Made by a program: the position numbers and the translations under genes. DNA of 64,000 nt from contig CM037781.1 in the NCBI GenBank assembly GCA_021229015.1, positions 33,335,525 through 33,399,524 on the forward strand, in the 5' to 3' direction. Of this stretch, positions 56,372 through 64,000 are shown piece after piece; the first letter of the stretch is position 1; the number at the start of each line of letters is the position of its first letter. Source of the DNA: Solen grandis. Lineage: Eukaryota > Mollusca > Bivalvia > Adapedonta > Solenidae. The notes beneath the pieces were generated by a model, which had not been told where the DNA came from, ran no database searches, and worked only from the letters and a program-made list of their open reading frames with translations.

Positions 56372-58900
56372 CGAATTTTCAATCAGAGACAGCCTATGGA
56401 AATCTGGAGAGTTTCTGCAAAGCTAAATAATTTGCAGTAGGGGTTTTATTCTCTTTTCATACCATTGTTCCCATTTTTTTATTTTTATATCTCAGGTTTC
56501 CCGATGAAAAGAACGTTTTTAATTAAAACTAACTATAACGTTTGGAATTCATTTTATCACTGTTACCCGGGAGACCCCTAAAGTTAAAACAAGCTTGAAC
56601 AAAAACTATATTTTACTAAATTAAGAGTTATGTAAAAACTCTTCCTCGTAAACACAAAAAATAGGATCAGTATTTCTTTCTTAGATTCTTCAATTCGTCT
56701 CGAGACGACATTCAAGGGTCAAATTACACAATCACACAGGGGAAGAGAGACAGACATATCAGTGATGATGAATAAAAGAAGACAAGTATCGCTCTGTTCA
56801 AAGGATCACAGTGAAATTTACCGTTTCTTTTAGTTGCTTGAATTTATGGTGTTTCCACACTGTTGTATAATATCCTGGACATGTGACATGCTACCTTACT
56901 TATTCATATTATTTCAACCAGTCCTGGAAGTTATGAATTACTGATCATTTCATAACTTGCGTCCTAGGGACATAATGGTCGTTAGTCATTAGGGACATCG
57001 CATGCACAGGATGCTTAAAAATTAGTCCTTTTAAGCTTCTTGAAATTCACTGATAATAATGTTCGGTCAAAATCTACTATATGTGCATAGATCACAATAC
57101 TGTATTCACATCGGAATACATGTAACTATGTCCCAATTGACCCTTCAGTCGATGGCTGTATATCCCTAGTGTTCTGCCTCGTCCTGAGCACCGCCCCCCT
57201 TTCGTTCATGTAACGATTATGTAGCTCAATGTTCGAATCGTCAACCTTTCATATGGAACTGCCCTGTGGTTTATATCACGAATATGTGGCGAACACTAAT
57301 ATACAAAAAATGTAGCGGTGAACACCTTTGGGGCTTCTGTCGTCCTTATGTTGGACCACGCCCTGCATGCGCCCCGACTAAATACGGCTTAAACTATATA
57401 ACAGCCCGGATATACTAATCACACAATGAATTACACAGTACGTACTTATAATTATCTGTGGTAGCCATATAACAACTAGTTACATCAGTACATAATCCAT
57501 CACAATAATCTTCAAATATTCTAACCTTTACAAATCTCTCTTCAAATCAACATCTTTCCGACCATTAACAATTATTGCAAAAGCTTCTCTGTTATCACTT
57601 TATGAATATTAAAATAAATTAACACACTTTGATTATACATTTATGTTATTAACAAATTTAAGTCTAGTTTCCAATTCTTAACAATAAAGAAAACATTATA
57701 TTAACAATCAAACTACGATTTTAGATTCCTCAGCCTACATCCTAGTTAAACTATTGTCATTTAAATTTGACAAAACAGCAAATACGATATTACAATTGTA
57801 TACTTATTTTTTTATTAAAAACAATTTACCAATCTCTATAACTTGACACCCTTTCCCTTGAACGTACCAGTATTTATACTGATTTGAACCATGTTTGTCA
57901 TGTTTCCCTATTACACCCAATGCATCTCGAGAAACAGCAAACAACAAATTTCCATGCAGATGGCCTGATACACAGGCCTTACTTATTAAGTTACACTTTT
58001 AAAACCTAAGCAGCCTTTCTAAATCTTAAAACTTAACCAATCGTAATAAAATAATAATAAACCGGTTGATTATTCATACTATACTAATTATAATAATAAA
58101 GAAAACCTTTCATTATCCCATATCAATAAATTTAAACACAATTCTAACTTGGTCTACTTGACAAAAATCCGGTAAATTTAACTTCGTATGTCAGTACAAA
58201 AATGACCCAAGCCTATGTTATTTCGTGACAATACGGTAATGTGTAAACAATGCCATTCGTTTCATTTTGTGTAACATGAAATTCATGTTATACATATTCA
58301 CACGTCTTAATGTGACATACCGTGTCTTTCAATTCATTTAATACTTCGCTGTATGCATTTCTTACGTCGCGAGGGTGCATTTACCGTATCGAAATGTGCA
58401 TGTCATTAATGTTTGAGTGCGTTTAATGTATCTTAATGTGTATTTCAAAGATGTCCCTTGAATTTAAGAGACAACGGTACGCATTCACAATCTTGTAATG
58501 TTATTTAGTATGTCTTAATGTCTGAACAGGAATTCCTAATATGCACTCCCATGTCGCATAATACATTATATATTAACATCAACAAAACATCATGTCATCG
58601 ACCGAACGAACAAAACTTTCTTGCTCAAATCGTACAAACAAACGATACAAAAAATGTCATATTAAAATAACTTAATAACTTTAGTCTAACCAAAATCAAC
58701 ATAGTTCACACGACGTGACTAACATATTTTTATTTTTAACATAAAATGTGTTGGATCAGCTTGTCTTAATGCATTTTGAATACTGTATATGTTAATAAGT
58801 GACAAAAAAGAAACTTTCCATTTAAAAGGTAAGCTTGCCCAGTTTATAATTAGCCAGTCTACCCCACAGGTACCTGTAAATACCTATAAAATCGCTTCCA
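56372..58900. other. intergenic, no gene recognised
   Basis: AT-rich, with a slightly GC-richer patch at 57170-57400 that has no readable ORF. Degenerate TCTTAATGTG words recur at 58300-58530. No tRNA or coding signal found. Confidence 0.4.
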
Positions 58901-59640
58901 GGTGAATTAAAAAGCTGATATTTGACTGAATATTAGTCACTAAATCGTCCTTACATTCGGAGAAAATGAACGTCATATGACTTTATGTGGCGCCAAAAGG
59001 CCAAAAAGATAATTGAAATTAAACGGTTTTAACGCCCTGAAGGCTTTACTTTTTGTTTTGTTGGTTTGTTTCCCAAAAATTGCAAAGGTCAAGGTCATAT
59101 TTCAACTATCGTTTTTTGTTTTTTTTCGGCTTTTAATATCTCATAAACGAGAAATATTCTATCGAGATACTATGGGTATAATTTGCAGTGCTTTAAATAC
59201 CTTTCAGATAATATTTAGTTTTTGATGATCGGGGTTGTGTCAGTTGGGGAAAAACGATATATCTCGAAAACCTTTGATTGTCGAAAATATGATTATGAAT
59301 ATTACTTGTAGGGCAGTTTTTGGCTGTTCTTTGATGCTTAAAGTTTTACGATTGATCCAGAAATCATGGATCAATAATAAAAAAATATTACTATTGGTTA
59401 AACTATAAAGAAGTTTCATCCAAAAAAGGAATGTAAACATTTAAAATTTTAGCGATTTTACTGTTATCTCAAAATTTAACGGCTTTTTTCATAATAGTCA
59501 TTGGAGATAGGTCGAAATATTACGAACAGAAATGTAGATAATTTTCAGACGATTATTTTGGTACCTCAACTTTTGAAAGTGGTTATAGTACAAGGAAGCT
59601 ACATCAAAAAAAAGAAAAGGAAAAAAAAGAATTTCAGCGA
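58901..59640. repeat. degenerate long tandem units, weak
   Basis: Three stretches of about 180-200 bases each begin near an A-rich run followed by a phrase like CGATATATCTCGAAAACC or AGCGATTTTACTGTTATCTC. They may be diverged copies of another repeat core adjoining the type 2 fragment that follows. Similarity was judged by eye and is low. Confidence 0.3.
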
Positions 59641-59644
59641 TTTC

Positions 59645-60243
59645 GCCATACATACATACTAGGCCATGTTACACACCAAATATCTAAACTCCGGCCTTGT
59701 GGTTTCTGACAAGACGATTTCTCTAGTTTTTTTCTTATATAAGTCTATGTAAATCAAGTGACCCCTGTGGCGGGGCCAATTTTGACCCCAGGGTCATGAT
59801 ATGAACATACTTGGTAATGATCCATAAGACAATGTCACACACCAAATATCTAAACTCCAGGCCTTGTGGTTTCTGACAAGAAATTTTTTCTAGTTTTTCT
59901 GATATAAGTCTATGTAAAATCAAGTGACCCCTGGGGCGGGGCCAATTTCGACCACAGGGTCATGAGTGGAACAAACTTGGTAACGGTAATGTCACACACC
60001 AAAATATCTTAGCTCTAGGCCTTGCGGTTTCGGAGAAGAAGATTTTTAAAGATTTCACTTTAACAATCTATTTTAGCTCCTGTGACCAAGAAATGCAATT
60101 GACCGGAACCATTTGAACAAATGTGGTAAAGCTTCATGTAAGGAACGTCACAGGCAATTTTCATCAAATTTGGCCCAGTGGTTTCGGAGATGTCATATGA
60201 AATAATTGGACGACGGACAGCCGTTGATCCTGAAAGCTAAAAA
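59645..60243 (+). mobile_element. pearl-like fragment, core type 2, hairpin lost
   Basis: About two type 2 units (GGCCTTGTGGTTTCTGACAA, GACCCCTGGGGCGGGGCCAA), one type 4 unit, and a short GGACGACGGACAG tract. The end is GAAAGCTAAAAAGC, so the hairpin stem has been deleted. Confidence 0.68.
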
Positions 60244-60720
60244 GCAATAAACATATTATAACAGAATTACATTGGATTTAAACGTATTTGTTTCATCTCC
60301 AAAAAAATCGGATATGATATAATAACGAAATCTTTATAGATTTAATTTTAGTTAAGACAATGTTTTGATTTATTACACATATGGCATAAGCGACCCTCAG
60401 TAATCGCGCGTTTACCCGACCTCGTGCATTTACTTATCTTCTTCACAAAGTGGCAACGCCTGGCAAAAGAAAAAGAACACATTCGGACAACGACACCAAG
60501 TCTACTGAACAAAGCACTGAAGGCTTTTTCCATGCCGTTAGCCCTTTAAAGGTGTCAAAAAAACAAAAACAGCAACAGGTACTTCAATGCGGTATTACAA
60601 GAAGCCCAGCACTGCAGTGATGTAGTATGCTATAGCGCAGACTTGCATCCGACTCTTTTGGATCTGAAAATGATATGGATTATCAATAAATACGGGATCG
60701 GCCTTTGATGAGATTTATGC
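60244..60720. other. intergenic, no gene recognised
   Basis: AT-rich; nothing supported. Confidence 0.4.
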
Positions 60721-60722
60721 TA

Positions 60723-61636
60723 CCTTCACATACACGGATTTTTCTTACGAATCCTTACGTATGGCACAAATCGTAAAAGTACACGAATCATTACGATTTG
60801 GCTACTTTTATGAGCGATTTAAGAGTGGTTACGAGTTATTACGATGTATTTACGGCAAACATCTACGATTTGTTCCGAGTAACCTCACTTTTTATGGATT
60901 GTTACGAGTATATTACGGAATGCTACGTTTCATCTACGCTTTTACGTGTAAATTACGACCTGTTAACGTGTTGTTACGAATAGTTGCGAGTTAGTTACGA
61001 GTGTTTACGAGTCCTTATGTTTTTTGCAAAAAAATGTGCAATTCTCTATGTATCATCATTCGACAACTGACACCCAGCAAGACAACACAGCATATGACAA
61101 CTGAAAGGAACTGTTCGATTTTGCAGCTTCTATACCTGTCCTAAATCGTAAAGTATACGTATGTATTCGTAAAGTACTCGTAACTATACGTAAAGTGCTC
61201 GTAATAACTATTAACAATCCGTAAAACTATTGTAGCACGACGTGAATGAAATCGTACTCATCATTAAGCACTCGTAATAATCCGTAAACAAATCGTAAAC
61301 TAACCGTAACAAATCGTAAAACAAATTGTTAATGAGACATTTACGGATTCTTGCGAGCAGTTTACGGAGGGTTACACGTTGCGAACGGTTTACGATACTT
61401 ATGGATTGTTACAAGTTATTTACGAGTTCTTTACGGAAAATGTAATCCGTGAACAATCGCAAGAAAATTTTTGACATGTCAAAAAATTTGCCTCTCTTCT
61501 CACGGATCCTCACGATTGTCTACGAGTTGTGACGAGTTATTAACGGATACCAACGAGCTATTTACGGATGCTTGCGATTGACTACGAGTTGGCAATCCGT
61601 AAGGACTCGTAAGAAAATCCGTGTATGTGAAGGGGG
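60723..61636. mobile_element. 914-bp TIR element built of TTACG/CGTAA motifs
   Basis: Ends: CCTTCACATACACGGATTTT at 60723 and its inverse up to 61636, with about 37 matching bases, flanked by TA on both sides (60721-60722, 61637-61638). The interior is a dense series of short degenerate words around TTACGA(G/T) on + (60740-61020), CGTAAA on + i.e. inverted (61145-61320), then TTACGG/TTACGAG again (61340-61600). No ORF with coding character. Probably a non-autonomous DNA transposon; superfamily unknown. Confidence 0.7.
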
Positions 61637-61638
61637 TA

Positions 61639-62135
61639 TTAATGAAACTTATGTCTGCATGATGACGTCACTGGTATGCGTTGTCACATGTTCCGAACCT
61701 GCCAGGACGGCAAGTGAAAAAAAAAGCCAAACTCATTTACTTTAGTTAAAAGCTACATTTCAATAATCAATATTATGGTCTATCATAATTATTACTTAAC
61801 ACTAGATATATATCTGTATAGATCTAATTATCTAAATCTATACATTCTAAAAATAAAAGGGGAACAAAAAAAAGGTTCCTTTGTTCAGAATCATCTTCCC
61901 AGCCCCAGCTTTCTGGTAAAATGTAATTTATCATTAAGCAACTGTCCATCTGATCATTTATTTTCAATGGGGCTATTCAACTGGGACTTTCCATTGAGAT
62001 CGAAAGGTAGGCAGAGCTAGATGCGCAAAGAAAAAAGTTACTCAACCGTCAACAAAAATGCCCAGTCGAACAGATATTTGCACTGATGTCGTTTATATCA
62101 ATTACCATTTAAAAATAATTTTATTGGGATATAGC
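61639..62135. other. intergenic, no gene recognised
   Basis: AT-rich; nothing supported. Confidence 0.4.
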
Positions 62136-62352
62136 GTATGCGAAGCGGAAAATTGTGCACTATATAAGGATCCTGATGGTTCTTTTGTCAGATGTTTAGT
62201 ATAAATTTCCAAACTATTAGCGATGTGCTTTACGTGTTAGCAAACAAAATTTCACGACTCGGAAGGTTTTTCCCAAATGTTAGGAAAACTGTACATCTGA
62301 CAAAAGAATCACTGGAGCCTATGTGTAGGGCACATTTTTCCGCTTCGCATGC
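62136..62352. mobile_element. 217-bp foldback hairpin (MITE-like)
   Basis: Arms of about 60-75 bases: GTATGCGAAGCGGAAAA...TTCTTTTGTCAGATGT at the left and the inverse (ACATCTGACAAAAGAA...TTTTCCGCTTCGCATGC) at the right, roughly 80 percent alike, with a ~70-base loop. No coding capacity. Confidence 0.65.
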
Positions 62353-63117
62353 ACTAAATATCATTAAAATTAATACAGAAGTAAAATACTTAAAAACAGT
62401 TTTTTCTTCTGAATCGATGCAAAACATGCTTTACGCTTAAGCTTAAAATGACGTCATATACCACGTGGTATGGCCACACTGTATATTATATAGATTACAG
62501 TGACATGAAATATTTTATTAAAATGACATTTTACTTTAAGGGTGCATTTCAAAAAGTTTTTTTTTATATATTTAGGTAAAGAAGGAAAATCAAAACTAGT
62601 GGACAGAATTCTCATAAACTTTACATGATTACAGAATATCGCAGTAGAAACAAATTTATGGGATAAAAAAAATGGGGTGTATCCATTCTATATTTGAATT
62701 ATCTGCCTCAGAATATGAGTTCAAAATGACAGAAAACAGCTAAAAACTCACTTAACGTTACTTAAATATGGAAAAAAACTGTACTTTAATCCTAAAACTA
62801 AACTTACCTGAATTACTGTTTTTACTTTCTGATAGTTATACGAAATATTTAAAAAAAAAAATTTTTACTGAGGGTCTCCGCTCGAATGTATTTTAAGTGG
62901 CTCAAATTTTTAATTGTCGCATGATTTTTATATTTGTGAAATACCTAAGCAGTCAGACTGGTTATCAATTTCGCTCATGCGGATTTACGCTGGACCTAGA
63001 AAAGTCCATAAGCAATCTACGACACGACCTTCACTTGTGTATTTCACACTTCAGTGTCGAAGTGTTGAATTGCACTGATTGAATGGGTGAATGAAGGATA
63101 CTGCCAAATATCATATT
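62353..63117. other. intergenic, no gene recognised
   Basis: AT-rich; nothing supported. Confidence 0.4.
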
Positions 63118-63716
63118 AAGGTCGTGTGTCGACCGTCGTCAGCAATTTGCTTAAAACATCTCCTCTAAAACCGCTGGACAGAATTTGATTAAATTTGACA
63201 GGGATGATCCTTGGGTGAACCTTTACAAAAGTTGCAAAAAGTTGCTAAAATAAACTTGATCCATATATAATTCTGGTTGCCATGGCAACGGAATGAAACT
63301 AAAAATAAATATGAAAACTTTAAAAATCATCTCCTTCAAAACTACTGGCCAGATTTCAAAATGTTTTAGTACAGATGTTCCTAAGGTAACCCTCTACCAA
63401 GATTGCTAAAACTATTCCGATCCGTAAAAACACATGGCCGCCAAGGGCGGGGCTAATTTGCCTTATATGTATACAGTGAAATTTAAACGACATATTCTCT
63501 GAAACCGCTGGACAGAATTAGATTAAACTTGGCAGGGGTGATCCTTAGGTGAACCTTCACAAAAGTTGCTGAAATAAATTTGATCTATGTAGAACTCGGG
63601 TTGCCAGGGCAATGGAAAGAAAGAAAATTAGAAAACTTTTTAATCATCTCCTTCAAAACTACTGGCCAGATTTCAAAAATGTTTTAGAACAGTTGTTCCT
63701 TTGGTAACCCTATACT
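63118..63716 (-). mobile_element. pearl-like fragment, core type 4, reversed
   Basis: GTCGTGTGTCGACCGTCGTC tract, then two long type 4 double units (ACATCTCCTCTAAAACCGCT, GATGATCCTTGGGTGAACCT, GGTTGCCATGGCAACGG). Both terminal sequences (hairpin and AACAAGAGGG end) are missing. Confidence 0.68.
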
Positions 63717-64000
63717 CAGAGATTTATGTGGATTATTATTATGAGGGAGATTCTTAAATCACGCAATATATAGCAGCTGTTATTTTAAGGATTTTAAATT
63801 GTATATGAATAACAACTCTATTATACAGGAAGCAATTCATGCATTTTCACTGCTGTTATATGATTATTGCCTGTTCATCATTATCTTACATGTAGAATAT
63901 ATTACATGAAGCACTAAATGCATTATATATTGTATGTCCTTAACTTTGGCTCTGGTGATATGTTGTTTTCAACTAAGTAGTGTTGTTGTTTTTTTACAAT
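63717..64000. other. window edge, nothing recognised
   Basis: AT-rich, no feature seen. Confidence 0.4.

Noticed and set aside
56165..56440. ORFs through the dinucleotide tract
   Set aside because: Open only because the GC/GT repeat lacks stops; encodes Arg-Ala and Val-Cys runs.

Overview
The window is nuclear DNA from an animal, most probably a bivalve mollusc. It is AT-rich, has GT-AG introns, tRNA-derived SINEs and several transposon classes, and is crowded with dispersed repeats. Those repeats have a tandem core, an (ACGG)n tract and a terminal hairpin, an architecture like the 'pearl' (Helentron-like) elements known from bivalves. The species assignment is inference. A 100-base run of N (48789-48888) marks a scaffold gap.

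One host gene stands out. At 6450-12971 (+), nine phase-compatible exons build a single-pass membrane receptor: signal peptide, C-type-lectin-like segment, WSC-like cysteine domain, second C-type-lectin-like domain, transmembrane helix, and an ~85-residue cytoplasmic tail carrying NPxY, YxxQ and YxxL-type tyrosine motifs. One base must be discounted in exon 5 to keep the frame open, so this is either a sequence error or a young pseudogene. A second, unrecognised two-exon gene or pseudogene lies at about 30930-32069.

The rest is layered transposon history. 14871-20201 plus 28711-29290 is a decayed LTR retrotransposon with a tRNA-Pro-type primer site. Its integrase lies before its reverse transcriptase although the domains look Ty3/gypsy (a Gmr1-like order). 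An exactly 8500-bp element (20202-28701) split its RT. That element has inverted ends made of ~21-bp tandem repeats and a 9-bp target duplication, as in Foldback/MULE elements. It was itself filled with nested pearl-like elements. 33690-38332 is a degraded non-LTR retrotransposon interrupted by a mariner remnant and cut short by a second Foldback-like copy. 44728 to the gap is a PIF/Harbinger transposon with a Myb/SANT-like gene (+) and a spliced transposase (-). Right of the gap is the 3' half of an apparently intact Ty3/gypsy element with its 3' LTR (51670-52237).

The right third (52238-64000) has no recognisable host gene. It holds further pearl-like fragments, a LINE RT remnant, a 914-bp TIR element built almost wholly of degenerate TTACG/CGTAA motifs (60723-61636), and a 217-bp foldback hairpin (62136-62352).
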